A stretch of 64,000 bases of DNA, taken from JAGRMG01 sp047975215. GTDB taxonomy: Bacteria; Pseudomonadota; Alphaproteobacteria; Rhodobacterales; Rhodobacteraceae. The notes under the pieces were generated by a model. The model made no database searches. It had not been told where the DNA came from and worked only from the letters and a program-made list of their open reading frames with translations. The translations under genes were made by a program, and so were the position numbers. The stretch covers positions 186,001 to 250,000 of the forward strand of contig JBKEDD010000005.1 in the NCBI GenBank assembly GCA_047975215.1. The letters are read 5' to 3'. This document shows, in pieces, positions 1 through 8,116 of the stretch; the first letter of the stretch is position 1; each line of letters starts with the position of its first letter.

Positions 1-679
1 CCAGGAAGCAGCCGGCAACGATACCGTTGCGCGACAGCGGGACCGTCACCAGCCAGAAGGCGGTCAGCCGCGAACAGCCGAGGTCTTCGGCCGCTTCGAT
101 CAATGACCCGTCGAGCCGGTCGAGAGCGGCATAGATCGGCAGGATCATGAATGGCAGATAGGTATAGACGATACCGATATAGACGGCCGTGTTGGTGTTC
201 AGGATGGCCAGGGGTTCGTCGACGATGCCGATCCACATCAGAAGCTGGTTGAGAAAACCTTCGCTGCTGAGGATGCCCATCCAGGCATAGACCCGGATCA
301 GGAAGCTGGTCCAGAACGGCAGGATCACCAGCATCATCAGCGTCGGGCGCCATTCCTCGGGCGCGCGTGCCATGCCGTAGGCGATGGGATAGCCGACGCA
401 TAACGTGATCGCGGTGGAGACCAGGGCGATCAACAGGCTGCTCAGATAGGCTTTCCAGTACAGATCGTCCTGCGTCAGCCAGACGAAGTTCTCGAAATCC
501 AGTTCCGCGAAGAAGGTGCGAATGCCGTCCCAGCCGGCGGCAAGGTCCAGCGTCGGCGTGTAGGGCGGAATGGACAATGCCGTATCGGAAAGCGAGATCT
601 TGAGGACGATGGCGAAGGGCACCAGGAACAGCGCCAGCAGCCACAGATAGGGAATTGCGACGAGGACCAGGCGGCGCAT
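1..679 (-). CDS. potH: Polyamine ABC transporter permease PotH-like (partial, C-terminus off window)
   Basis: Inner-membrane permease of a spermidine/putrescine-type importer. The visible 226 residues begin MRRLVLVAIPYLW, with a hydrophobic first segment at about residues 5-25. Further membrane segments follow around LLIALVSTAITLCVGYPIAYG and around TLMMLVILPFWTSFLIRVYAW. The EAAEDLG stretch is the cytoplasmic EAA loop that docks on the ATPase. The protein is cut by the window start, so about a quarter of a normal PotH (roughly 300 residues) is missing. Its ATG shares one base with the TGA of the upstream ATPase gene (TGATG), so it is the distal member of a potF-potG-potH operon read leftward. 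Family assignment is strong. Putrescine versus spermidine preference cannot be read from a permease. Confidence 0.93.
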   Translation of the reverse strand, partial: MRRLVLVAIPYLWLLALFLVPFAIVLKISLSDTALSIPPYTPTLDLAAGWDGIRTFFAELDFENFVWLTQDDLYWKAYLSSLLIALVSTAITLCVGYPIAYGMARAPEEWRPTLMMLVILPFWTSFLIRVYAWMGILSSEGFLNQLLMWIGIVDEPLAILNTNTAVYIGIVYTYLPFMILPIYAALDRLDGSLIEAAEDLGCSRLTAFWLVTVPLSRNGIVAGCFL

Positions 680-1806
680 CAGTTTGCCAGCAGGACGCCG
701 GCCGTGGCGGTCCAGGACAGCCACACCGAGTCTTCCCATGTGAAATCGCGCCGCGAGATACGCCGCGTGTTTGCGGTTTGCGCCTTGACGATCGCGCCCG
801 TGGGCAATTCGACGTGATAGGTGGAAAGGTTGCCCAGATAGGCGATGTCATGCACCCGCCCCTGCACCGCGTTGTCGGCATTGGCCGGCCGTTCGGCGCT
901 GATCGCGATCTTCTCGGGGCGAATTGCCAGATGGCATTTCTGCCCGGCCTCGAAAGCCAGCCGCGATGCGGCGGTAAGCGCCGGCTGCCCTTCGGCCCAG
1001 TCGATGCGGAAACGGTCCGTGCCATTCGGGCTGGCGCGGCCTTCGATCAGGTTCACGTCGCCGATGAAATCGGCCACATAGACGCTGTTGGGTTCTTCAT
1101 AGATCTTGTCGGGCGTGGCGATCTGGACGACCTCCCCCTGATCCATCACGGCGATACGGCTGGCCACGGTCATCGCCTCTTCCTGGTCATGGGTCACGAT
1201 GACGAAAGTGGTCCCGGTCTTTTCCTGAATGTCCATCAGTTCGAACTGGGTGTCCTGGCGCAGCTTTGCGTCAAGCGCCCCCAGCGGTTCGTCGAGCAGC
1301 AGAAGCTTGGGCGCCTTGGCAAGGCTGCGTGCCAGTGCGACGCGCTGGCGCTGGCCGCCCGAGATCTGGTGCGGCTTGCGGCGGGCGAACTGGCCCAGCC
1401 GGGTCAGTTTCAGCATTTCCTCGACCCGCGCGTCGATATCGGGCTTGGCCATGTTGTCGCGCCTGAGGCCAAAGGCGATGTTGTCCCACACCGTCAGATG
1501 CGGAAACAGAGCGTAGGACTGGAACATCATGTTCACGGCCCGCTTGTTCGGCGGCACGGGCACGATATCCTTGCCGGCCAGTTCGATCCGCCCTCCGGTC
1601 GGTGTCTCGAACCCCGCGAGCATCCGCATCAGCGTGGTCTTGCCGCACCCCGACGGGCCGAGCAGTGCAAAGAACTCCCTTTCGAAGATATCCAGGGTCA
1701 GATCGTGAATGGCGGTGAAGTCGCCGAAACGCTTGGTGACATTGCGAAACCGGATAAGAGGCTTGGCATCCGGGTCGGCCCATGGGGCAAAGACGGTTTC
1801 GGGCAC
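679..1806 (-). CDS. potG: Polyamine ABC transporter ATP-binding protein PotG-like
   Basis: ATPase that energises polyamine import, 375 residues, cytoplasmic and peripheral. Visible motifs: Walker A GPSGCGKT at residues 50-57, Q-loop near FQSYALFPHL, signature ISGGQRQRVALARS, Walker B LLLLDEP followed by the D-loop, and the switch histidine in VTHDQEEA. After about residue 250 comes a TOBE-type domain (HLAIRPEKIAI), as expected for PotA/PotG/UgpC-type importers. The start is a GTG, with GGAG about six bases upstream on the minus strand. The stop overlaps the permease start by one base. A strong hairpin separates it from the binding-protein gene, which should favour higher expression of the binding protein. 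Confidence 0.95.
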   Translation of the reverse strand: MPETVFAPWADPDAKPLIRFRNVTKRFGDFTAIHDLTLDIFEREFFALLGPSGCGKTTLMRMLAGFETPTGGRIELAGKDIVPVPPNKRAVNMMFQSYALFPHLTVWDNIAFGLRRDNMAKPDIDARVEEMLKLTRLGQFARRKPHQISGGQRQRVALARSLAKAPKLLLLDEPLGALDAKLRQDTQFELMDIQEKTGTTFVIVTHDQEEAMTVASRIAVMDQGEVVQIATPDKIYEEPNSVYVADFIGDVNLIEGRASPNGTDRFRIDWAEGQPALTAASRLAFEAGQKCHLAIRPEKIAISAERPANADNAVQGRVHDIAYLGNLSTYHVELPTGAIVKAQTANTRRISRRDFTWEDSVWLSWTATAGVLLAN

Positions 1807-1857
1807 TGTTGTCTCCGGCTATGGAACGGATCGGTTCTCCGGGGCGGGGCGGCAAGG

Positions 1858-1880
1858 GGGGCGGGCGCCTGGCCCGCCCC
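1858..1880 (-). terminator. Hairpin between potF and potG, probable attenuating terminator or mRNA stabiliser
   Basis: Perfect 9-bp inverted repeat GGGGCGGGC / GCCCGCCCC around a 5-base loop, placed immediately after the potF stop and before the potG start. There is no T-run. Within ABC importer operons such hairpins typically protect the binding-protein mRNA or cause partial termination. That role here is inferred from position. Confidence 0.55.
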
Positions 1881-1894
1881 GCATGACCGCCGGG

Positions 1895-2980
1895 TCAGGT
1901 GCCCGACTTGATCTTGGTCCAAAGACGGGTCACGACCCGCTGCACCTTGGGTTCGAACGGCGTGGTGGTGAACAGGTTGTCCAGCGTTTCCTGATCCGGG
2001 TAGATCGCCGGATCGCCGATCACGTCTTCGGCAAGGTACTCCTGGCTCGCCTTGTTGCCGTTGGCATAATAGACATAGTTCGATGCGGCCGCGGCGTTCT
2101 GCGCGTCCATGATGAAATTCAGGAACTTGTGCGCCCCGTCCGGGTTGGGCGCATCCACCGGGATCGCCATCTGGTCGAACCACATCTGCGCGCCCTCCTT
2201 GGGGGCGTGATAGGCGATCTCGACGCCGTTGTCGGCCTCGGCGGCGCGGTCGCGGGCTTGCAGGATATCGCCGGACCAGCCCACCGCCACGCAGATGTCG
2301 CCATTGGCCAGCGCGTTGATGTATTCGCTGGAATGGAACTTCTGGATATATGGCCGTACCGGCGTGAACACGCCTTCGGCCCTGGCGATCACGTCGGGGT
2401 CATGGCTGTCGGGATCCTCGCCCAGGTATTTCAGCGCCATCGGGATCATTTCGGCCGGGGCATCAAGGAAATGCACGCCGCATGCGGCCAGCTTTTCCAT
2501 GTTCTCGGGTTTGAACACCAGATCGAGCGAGTTGATCGGCGCGTCCTCGCCCAGAATCTCACTGACCTTGCCGACATTCACGCCGATGCCGGTGGTGCCC
2601 CACATGTAGTTGATCGAATAGGCGTTGCCGGGGTCATACTGTTCGGTGCGCTTTGTCACCACGTCCCACATGTTGCCGATATTGGACAGCTTGGACATGT
2701 CCAGCTTCTGAAACGCGCCGGCCTGGATCTGGCGTTGCAGGAAGGTGCCCGACGGCACCACCACGTCATAGCCCGACCCGCCGGCCAGCATCTTGGTTTC
2801 CAGAACCTCGTTGCTGTCAAACACGTCATAGATCAGATCGAGGCCGGTTTCGGCCTCGAATTTCTCAAGCAGCGACTCGTCGATATAGTCCGACCAGTTA
2901 TAGACGCGGACCTCCTCGGCGACGGCGGCCGCGCCGCCCAGTGCCAGGATTGCGGTCACGGTCAGTATCTTGGTTGTCAT
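1895..2980 (-). CDS. potF: Polyamine-binding periplasmic protein PotF-like
   Basis: Extracytoplasmic solute-binding protein of the importer, 361 residues, exported to the periplasm. The chosen start gives a clean signal peptide (MTTKILTVTAILALGGAAAVA, cleavage after AVA). The mature protein opens EEVRVYNWSDYIDESLLEKFE, the hallmark N-terminus of PotD/PotF proteins. GGSGYDVVVPSG and YMWGTTGIGVN are further family landmarks. An in-frame start 18 codons upstream would spoil the signal peptide and was not used. It is the promoter-proximal gene of potFGH and diverges from a GntR regulator, which suggests substrate-responsive control. Putrescine is the likely ligand given the neighbouring putrescine-type aminotransferase, but this is inference. 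Confidence 0.95.
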   Translation of the reverse strand: MTTKILTVTAILALGGAAAVAEEVRVYNWSDYIDESLLEKFEAETGLDLIYDVFDSNEVLETKMLAGGSGYDVVVPSGTFLQRQIQAGAFQKLDMSKLSNIGNMWDVVTKRTEQYDPGNAYSINYMWGTTGIGVNVGKVSEILGEDAPINSLDLVFKPENMEKLAACGVHFLDAPAEMIPMALKYLGEDPDSHDPDVIARAEGVFTPVRPYIQKFHSSEYINALANGDICVAVGWSGDILQARDRAAEADNGVEIAYHAPKEGAQMWFDQMAIPVDAPNPDGAHKFLNFIMDAQNAAAASNYVYYANGNKASQEYLAEDVIGDPAIYPDQETLDNLFTTTPFEPKVQRVVTRLWTKIKSGT

Positions 2981-3024
2981 GTTGGTCTCCCTGATGCCCA
3001 ACGGGATAGTTCCCCATTTTGCAG

Positions 3025-3035
3025 ATTTGATCAAG
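3025..3035. promoter_or_regulatory. Candidate GntR operator, palindrome TTGATCAA in the divergent potF/gntR promoter
   Basis: ATTTGATCAAG lies between the divergent potF and gntR starts and contains the perfect palindrome TTGATCAA (3027-3034). The same nine bases ATTTGATCA recur upstream of the aminotransferase gene at 3836. Sharing between two promoters flanking the regulator gene makes an operator plausible but not proven. Confidence 0.4.
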
Positions 3036-3093
3036 TTTTGCTTTTCCCAGCAACAGAAGTTATGTTTTCACTGGTGAAGGATCGAGGCAAGGC

Positions 3094-3816
3094 ATGTCGT
3101 CGAAAATGAAGGGCGGTCCGTTGATTCAGATCGAAAGCAAGGTGCCCGAAGCGGCAGGGAATCCGGCAAGGGCGCCGGCGCATGAACTGGTCTATCAACG
3201 GCTGCGGGCGCAAATCCTGTTCGGGGAAATGGCGCCGGGTCAGGCGGTGACGATCCAGGGGCTGGCGGAATCGCTGGCCGCCGGCATGACGCCCGTGCGC
3301 GAGGCGATCCGGCGGCTGATCTCGGATGGGGCGCTGGTGTTCCAGGGCAACCGCCGGGTCAGTGTGCCGACGCTGACGGCCGCGGATCTCGAACAGCTTG
3401 TTTATGTAAGAAAGTCAATCGAGTCCGAGCTGGCAAGGCGATCCGCAAGCCGTATGAAGCCAGCCGATCTGGCGCGGCTGTCCGGTATCGACAGGGCAGT
3501 AGACACGGCAATTGCGGCAGGCGATGTCGCTGGCTACCTGCAACGCAACTATGACTTTCACGCCGCGATATACGCGGTGGCGGATGCCCCGGTCATGACC
3601 GACCTGGCGGATCGGCTGTGGCTGCGGTTCGGTCCGTCGCTGCGGGTGGTCTGCGGCCGCTTCGGCACCCAGAACCTGCCCGACCGGCACAAGGACATGC
3701 TGGCCGCGCTGGGCGATGGCGATGGCGAGGCGGCTGCAAGGGCGATGGCGCAGGATGTGGAACAGGGCATGGAAATGGTGGCCGGTGTCCTGGCCGCGGC
3801 GCCCGGAGCAAACTGA
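3094..3816 (+). CDS. GntR family transcriptional regulator, FCD subfamily
   Basis: DNA-binding regulator of 240 residues. The N-terminal winged helix runs from about residue 30 to 95 (ELVYQRLRAQILFGEMAPGQ, then MTPVREAIRRL as the recognition helix). An all-helical FCD ligand-binding domain follows (residues about 105-230), including LVYVRKSIESELARR and the metal-site-type histidine region YDFHAAIY. The start is supported by GAGGCAAGG just upstream. It lies between divergent potFGH and a putrescine-type aminotransferase reading the same way, so it most likely controls polyamine uptake and breakdown. A palindromic 9-mer shared by both promoters may be its site. The effector is unknown. Confidence 0.9.
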   Translation: MSSKMKGGPLIQIESKVPEAAGNPARAPAHELVYQRLRAQILFGEMAPGQAVTIQGLAESLAAGMTPVREAIRRLISDGALVFQGNRRVSVPTLTAADLEQLVYVRKSIESELARRSASRMKPADLARLSGIDRAVDTAIAAGDVAGYLQRNYDFHAAIYAVADAPVMTDLADRLWLRFGPSLRVVCGRFGTQNLPDRHKDMLAALGDGDGEAAARAMAQDVEQGMEMVAGVLAAAPGAN

Positions 3817-3835
3817 TTCGATTGACGGCAAAAAA

Positions 3836-3846
3836 ATTTGATCATA
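3836..3846 (+). promoter_or_regulatory. Second copy of the ATTTGATCA candidate operator, upstream of the aminotransferase
   Basis: ATTTGATCATA, the same nine bases as at 3025 in the potF/gntR intergenic region, lies about 40 bases before the aminotransferase start. The palindrome is imperfect here (TTGATCAT). It fits control of both promoters by the GntR regulator between them. Confidence 0.35.
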
Positions 3847-3880
3847 TTCTGACTCCCGACGAGAATTCAGGAGCCGTTCC

Positions 3881-5275
3881 ATGACCGTGATTTCCAACCA
3901 CATGCCCACCGCCGAGCTTCAGGCGCTGGACGCGGCGCATCACATGCACCCGTTCACCACCAATGCCGATCTCGCCCGGAAGGGCGCCCGGGTCATTACC
4001 GGCGCAAGGGGCGTCTTCCTGACCGACAGCGAAGGTCAGCGGATCCTCGACGGAATGGCCGGGCTGTGGTGCGTCAACATCGGTTACGGCCGCGAGGAGA
4101 TGGCCGAGGTCGCCGCCCGCCAGATCCGTGAACTGCCCTACTACAACCCCTTCTTCCAGACCACGCATGTTCCCGCCATCGCGCTGTCGGCCAAGCTGGC
4201 CGAACTGGCGCCGGGCGATCTCAATCATGTGTTCTATGCCTCCGGCGGGTCGGAAGCGAACGATACCAACATTCGCATGGTGCGCACCTACTGGGCGCAA
4301 AAGGGCAAGCCCTCCAAGCAGATCGTCATCAGCCGCAAGAACGCCTATCACGGCTCGACCATGGGCGGGGCCAGTCTTGGCGGGATGACCGGCATGCACG
4401 CCCAGGGCGGAATGCCGATCCCCGGCATCCACCATATCGACCAGCCGCACTGGTGGGCCGAGGGCGGCGACATGGCGCCCGACGAATTCGGCCTTGAGCG
4501 CGCCCGCCAGCTGGAAACCGCGATCAACGAGTTGGGCGAAGACAACGTCGCCGCCTTCATCGCCGAACCGGTGCAGGGGGCCGGCGGCGTCATCGTGCCG
4601 CCGCAGACCTATTGGCCCGAGATCCAGCGCATCTGCGACAAGTACGAGATTTTGCTGATCGCCGACGAGGTGATAACCGGGTTCGGCCGCACCGGGAACT
4701 GGTTCGGGTCGCAGACGTTCGGTATCCGGCCCCACATCATGACCGTCGCCAAGGGGCTGAGTTCCGGCTATCAGCCGATCGGCGCCTCGATCGTCTGTGA
4801 CGAGGTCGCGGCGGTGATCGACGCCTGCGAATTCAACCACGGCTATACCTATCACGGCCATCCGGTCGCCGCCGCGGTGGCGCTGAAGAACCTCGAGATC
4901 ATGGAGGAGGACAACATCCTCGGCCATGTCCGCGATGTCGCGGCGCCGCATCTCAAGGCGAAATGGGAATCGCTCTCCGATCACCCGTTGGTGGGCGAGG
5001 CGCGTATCGTCGGCATGATGGGCTCGATCGCGCTGACCCCGGACAAGAAGACCCGCGCCGCGTTTGCCGCCGAGGCGGGCACCGCCGGTTTCATCTGCCG
5101 CGAACGCTGTTTCGCCAACGATCTGGTGATGCGCCATGTCGGCGACCGCATGATCATATCGCCGCCGCTGGTCATCAGCCCCGACGAGATCGACCTGCTG
5201 ATTTCGCGCGCCCGGATCGCGCTGGACGAAACGCATGCCGAGCTCGGGGCTCGGGATCTGATGCGGGCGGCGTAG
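3881..5275 (+). CDS. Class III aminotransferase, putrescine/polyamine:pyruvate type (SpuC-like)
   Basis: PLP-dependent transaminase of 464 residues, close to the usual length of the omega-aminotransferase family. Landmarks are HPFTTNADL near the N-terminus, GGSEANDT for phosphate binding, YHGSTMGGASLGG, the Walker-like DEVITGFGRTG, and the Schiff-base lysine K291 in VAKGLSSGYQP. An AGGAG ribosome site lies nine bases before the ATG. Beside a polyamine importer and a GntR regulator, the expected reaction is transfer of the putrescine amino group to pyruvate, the first step of catabolism to GABA. Related family members act on beta-alanine or taurine, so the substrate is inferred from context. 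Confidence 0.9.
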   Translation: MTVISNHMPTAELQALDAAHHMHPFTTNADLARKGARVITGARGVFLTDSEGQRILDGMAGLWCVNIGYGREEMAEVAARQIRELPYYNPFFQTTHVPAIALSAKLAELAPGDLNHVFYASGGSEANDTNIRMVRTYWAQKGKPSKQIVISRKNAYHGSTMGGASLGGMTGMHAQGGMPIPGIHHIDQPHWWAEGGDMAPDEFGLERARQLETAINELGEDNVAAFIAEPVQGAGGVIVPPQTYWPEIQRICDKYEILLIADEVITGFGRTGNWFGSQTFGIRPHIMTVAKGLSSGYQPIGASIVCDEVAAVIDACEFNHGYTYHGHPVAAAVALKNLEIMEEDNILGHVRDVAAPHLKAKWESLSDHPLVGEARIVGMMGSIALTPDKKTRAAFAAEAGTAGFICRERCFANDLVMRHVGDRMIISPPLVISPDEIDLLISRARIALDETHAELGARDLMRAA

Positions 5276-5305
5276 CCCCGCCGCGGAGCGCCCGGCAGAC
5301 CCCGA

Positions 5306-6322
5306 TCAGTATATCTTGGGCACATAGAGTTCGTCGGGCAGCACCTTGCGTTCGTAGGCGGGGTTGTGGCGGCGTTCCGGCAGCGTCACCTTTTCGGCCG
5401 GAATGTCTTCATAGGGGATCATGGACAGCAGATGTTCCATGCAGTTCAGCCGTTCGCGCTTCTTGTCGTTGCCTTCGACGACATACCAGGGCGCTTCGGG
5501 AATGTTGGTGCGCGCCAGCATCTCTTCCTTGGCCTTGGTGTACTGCTCCCAGCGGATGCGGCTTTCCAGGTCCATCGGTGAGAGCTTCCATTGTTTCATC
5601 GGGTCGTGAATGCGCATGAGGAACCGCAACTGCTGTTCCTGGTCGGTGATCGAGAACCAGTATTTCAGCAGAATGATCCCCGAGCGGACCAGCATCCGCT
5701 CGAACTCGGGAACGTCCTGGAAGAACTGTTCGACCTGGTCGGGGCTGGCAAAGCCCATGACGCGTTCGACCCCGGCGCGGTTGTACCATGAACGGTCGAA
5801 CAACACGATTTCCCCGCCCGAGGGCAGATGCGGCACATATCGCTGGAAGTACCACTGGCTTTGTTCGCGCCGGTTCGGTGCAGGCAAGGCCACCACCCGC
5901 GCCACCCGCGGATTGAGCCGCTGGGTTATGCGCTTGATGACACCGCCCTTGCCGGCGGCATCCCGGCCTTCCATGATGATGAGAACCTTGGCGCCGGTAT
6001 GGGCAACCCAATCGTGCAGCTTGATCAGTTCGGCCTGCAACCGCAGCAGGTTGCGGAAATACACCTTGCGGTCCAGCATGTCGGGATGTTGCGACCGGTA
6101 GATCTTGCGGATCTCCATCGACAGCATCGGTTCGGAGAACTCTATTTCGAAATCCTCGTCGAGCGTGTCTTCAAGCTCGGCTTCCAGCCAGTCCATGGCG
6201 GCATCGTCAAAGTCCTCGGTCAAGATCGGCTCCTTCCGCAATCGGGACAAACGCAACGGTGTCGCCGGATTCTCCGTTGCGAGCGCGGCGATGTAAATGA
6301 CCTGCATCAGCCATTCGGACAT
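5306..6322 (-). CDS. ppk2: Polyphosphate kinase 2 (PPK2, class I)
   Basis: Cytoplasmic kinase that phosphorylates nucleoside diphosphates using inorganic polyphosphate. The PPK2 core shows Walker A GRDAAGKGG, the Walker B/lid region FDRSWYNRAGVERVMGF, and the conserved KHW-like and PWYVVEGNDKKRERLN motifs. At 338 residues it carries the N-terminal acidic extension common in one-domain class I enzymes. The first ATG is used, but a start around MDWLEAEL is possible because the first 35 residues look poorly conserved. It is convergent with the aminotransferase gene and back to back with the Lrp-type gene, only nine bases away. Confidence 0.94.
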   Translation of the reverse strand: MSEWLMQVIYIAALATENPATPLRLSRLRKEPILTEDFDDAAMDWLEAELEDTLDEDFEIEFSEPMLSMEIRKIYRSQHPDMLDRKVYFRNLLRLQAELIKLHDWVAHTGAKVLIIMEGRDAAGKGGVIKRITQRLNPRVARVVALPAPNRREQSQWYFQRYVPHLPSGGEIVLFDRSWYNRAGVERVMGFASPDQVEQFFQDVPEFERMLVRSGIILLKYWFSITDQEQQLRFLMRIHDPMKQWKLSPMDLESRIRWEQYTKAKEEMLARTNIPEAPWYVVEGNDKKRERLNCMEHLLSMIPYEDIPAEKVTLPERRHNPAYERKVLPDELYVPKIY

Positions 6323-6331
6323 GCCCCCGTT

Positions 6332-6790
6332 TCATACCGGCAACGCAGTGGTTTCAAACACCGTTCGCAGCGAGAAACTCGACTGCATCTGTGCCACGCC
6401 GGGCAGGCGGGTCAGGTACTGGCGGTGGATACGCGCGAAATCCTCGGTGTTCTCGGCCACTATCTTCAGGATGTAATCCGCCGTGCCGGCCATCAGGTGA
6501 CATTCCATCACATCGGGAATGCGCGCCACCGCGCGTTCGAACGCCTCGAGCACCTCGTCGGCCTGGGCCTGTAGTGTGATCTCGACGAAAACCGTCGATG
6601 GTACGCCCATCTTGCGGGCATCCAGCAGGGCCACGTAGTTGCGGATATATCCGTCCGCCTCCAGCCGCTGCACCCGCCGGTGACAGGCCGAGGGCGACAG
6701 GTTGACCTTTTCACTCAGTTCGGCATTGGACATCCGCCCCTTGACCTGCAACGCTGCCAGAATTCTTCTGTCTGTCGTGTCCAGTGACAT
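6332..6790 (-). CDS. Lrp/AsnC family transcriptional regulator, probable alanine dehydrogenase regulator
   Basis: 152-residue feast/famine regulator. The N-terminal winged helix (MSLDTTDRRILAALQVKGRM, then NAELSEKVNLSPSACHRRVQRL) is followed by the RAM/AsnC ligand-binding barrel, with DVMECHLMAGTADYILKI as the effector-site loop. The start at 6790 gives the classic Lrp N-terminus. A longer reading frame upstream adds an unrelated tail. It is divergent from alanine dehydrogenase across about 140 bases, the usual arrangement for an activator of ald that senses alanine. That target is inferred from position and from known Lrp/AldR-ald pairs. Confidence 0.92.
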   Translation of the reverse strand: MSLDTTDRRILAALQVKGRMSNAELSEKVNLSPSACHRRVQRLEADGYIRNYVALLDARKMGVPSTVFVEITLQAQADEVLEAFERAVARIPDVMECHLMAGTADYILKIVAENTEDFARIHRQYLTRLPGVAQMQSSFSLRTVFETTALPV

Positions 6791-6928
6791 TGGCGCACGT
6801 CCTTGGCGTGAAATGGCAAACCTGTCGAAGACTATTCGAAAAGGATCTGGTCTGGCGAGTGGAATAGTCACAGAAATTGCGCGCTCACGCGCCTAGAAGT
6901 CGGCATAACGAAACAGGGAGGTCAAACA

Positions 6929-8047
6929 ATGAAGATCGGTTGTCCGAAGGAAATCAAGCCGCAGGAATTTCGTGTCGGCCTGACGCCGAACGCCGCCGGC
7001 GAGGCGGTGGCCCATGGTCACGAGGTTCTGATCGAGACCGGCGCCGGGGCCGGATCGGGCTTTGAGGACGCGGACTATGCCGCTGCCGGCGCGCACATCG
7101 TTGCCACCCCTGCCGAGGTCTTTGCCACCGCCGACATGATCGTCAAGGTCAAGGAGCCGCAGGCCGGCGAACGCAAGATGCTGCGGCAGGGGCAGGTGCT
7201 GTTCACCTATCTCCACCTCGCCCCCGACCCCGTCCAGACCCGCGATCTGCTGGCTTCGGGCTGCACCGCCATCGCCTATGAAACCGTCACCGACGACCGC
7301 GGCGGTCTGCCGCTGCTCGCGCCGATGTCCGAGGTCGCCGGCCGGCTGGCGCCGCAAACCGGATCCTGGGCGCTGCAGAAGGCCAATGGCGGCAGCGGTG
7401 TGCTGATGGGCGGCGTGCCTGGCGTGCGCCCGGCCAACGTGGCGATCATCGGCGGCGGCGTCGTGGGCACGGCGGCCGCGCGGGTGGCGGTGGGCATGGG
7501 CGCCAACGTGACGGTGCTGGATCGCTCGGTGCAGCGGCTGTCCTATCTTGACGATGTGTTCATGGGGCGCCTGACGACGCAGTATTCCGACAAGGGCGCG
7601 GTGAGCGAACTGCTGCCGCGCATGGACATGGTGATCGGCGCGGTGCTGATCCCCGGTGCTGCGGCGCCCAGGCTGGTCAGCCGCGAACAACTCTCGATGA
7701 TGAAGCCGGGCTCGGTACTCGTCGATGTCGCCATCGACCAGGGCGGCTGTTTCGAGACATCAAAACCCACCACGCACCAGGATCCGATATATGATGTGGA
7801 CGGCATCATACATTACTGCGTCGCCAACATGCCCGGCGCCGTGGCCCGCACCTCGACCATCGCGCTGGGCAACGCCACCATGCCCTTCATGCTGGCGCTG
7901 GCCGACAAGGGCTGGCGGCAGGCCTGCGCCGACGATCCGAATCTGATGAACGGTCTCAACGTCCATGCCGGCCGGCTGACCTATTTCGCGGTCGGCAAGG
8001 CGCTTGGGCTGGACGTGGTTTCGCCGCAACTGGCGATCAAGGGCTGA
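6929..8047 (+). CDS. ald: Alanine dehydrogenase
   Basis: NAD-dependent oxidative deamination of L-alanine to pyruvate and ammonium, 372 residues, the standard length. The N-terminus GCPKEIKPQEFRVGLTP, the substrate lysine in VKVKEPQ, the catalytic-histidine region TYLHLAPDP and the Rossmann motif IGGGVVGTAAA are all present. AGGGAGG sits eight bases before the ATG. It is divergently transcribed from an Lrp-type regulator and ends at a strong hairpin shared with the convergent mscS gene. With the polyamine:pyruvate aminotransferase upstream it could recycle alanine back to pyruvate, which links the two neighbouring modules. That link is inference. Confidence 0.97.
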   Translation: MKIGCPKEIKPQEFRVGLTPNAAGEAVAHGHEVLIETGAGAGSGFEDADYAAAGAHIVATPAEVFATADMIVKVKEPQAGERKMLRQGQVLFTYLHLAPDPVQTRDLLASGCTAIAYETVTDDRGGLPLLAPMSEVAGRLAPQTGSWALQKANGGSGVLMGGVPGVRPANVAIIGGGVVGTAAARVAVGMGANVTVLDRSVQRLSYLDDVFMGRLTTQYSDKGAVSELLPRMDMVIGAVLIPGAAAPRLVSREQLSMMKPGSVLVDVAIDQGGCFETSKPTTHQDPIYDVDGIIHYCVANMPGAVARTSTIALGNATMPFMLALADKGWRQACADDPNLMNGLNVHAGRLTYFAVGKALGLDVVSPQLAIKG

Positions 8048-8078
8048 ACCTGACCCAAGGACCCGCGGCCCGATACCG

Positions 8079-8098
8079 CCCCGGCCAAGCGGCCGGGG
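8079..8098. terminator. Bidirectional hairpin between ald and the convergent mscS gene
   Basis: Perfect 8-bp stem CCCCGGCC / GGCCGGGG with a 4-base loop, in the 69-base gap between two convergent genes. There is no T-run on either side. Confidence 0.6.
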
Positions 8099-8116
8099 TG
8101 ATTCGCGATCCGGATC

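Noticed and set aside
3842..5236. Minus-strand frame antisense to the aminotransferase
   Set aside because: No recognisable domain, and it covers almost exactly a gene with a complete PLP site on the other strand.
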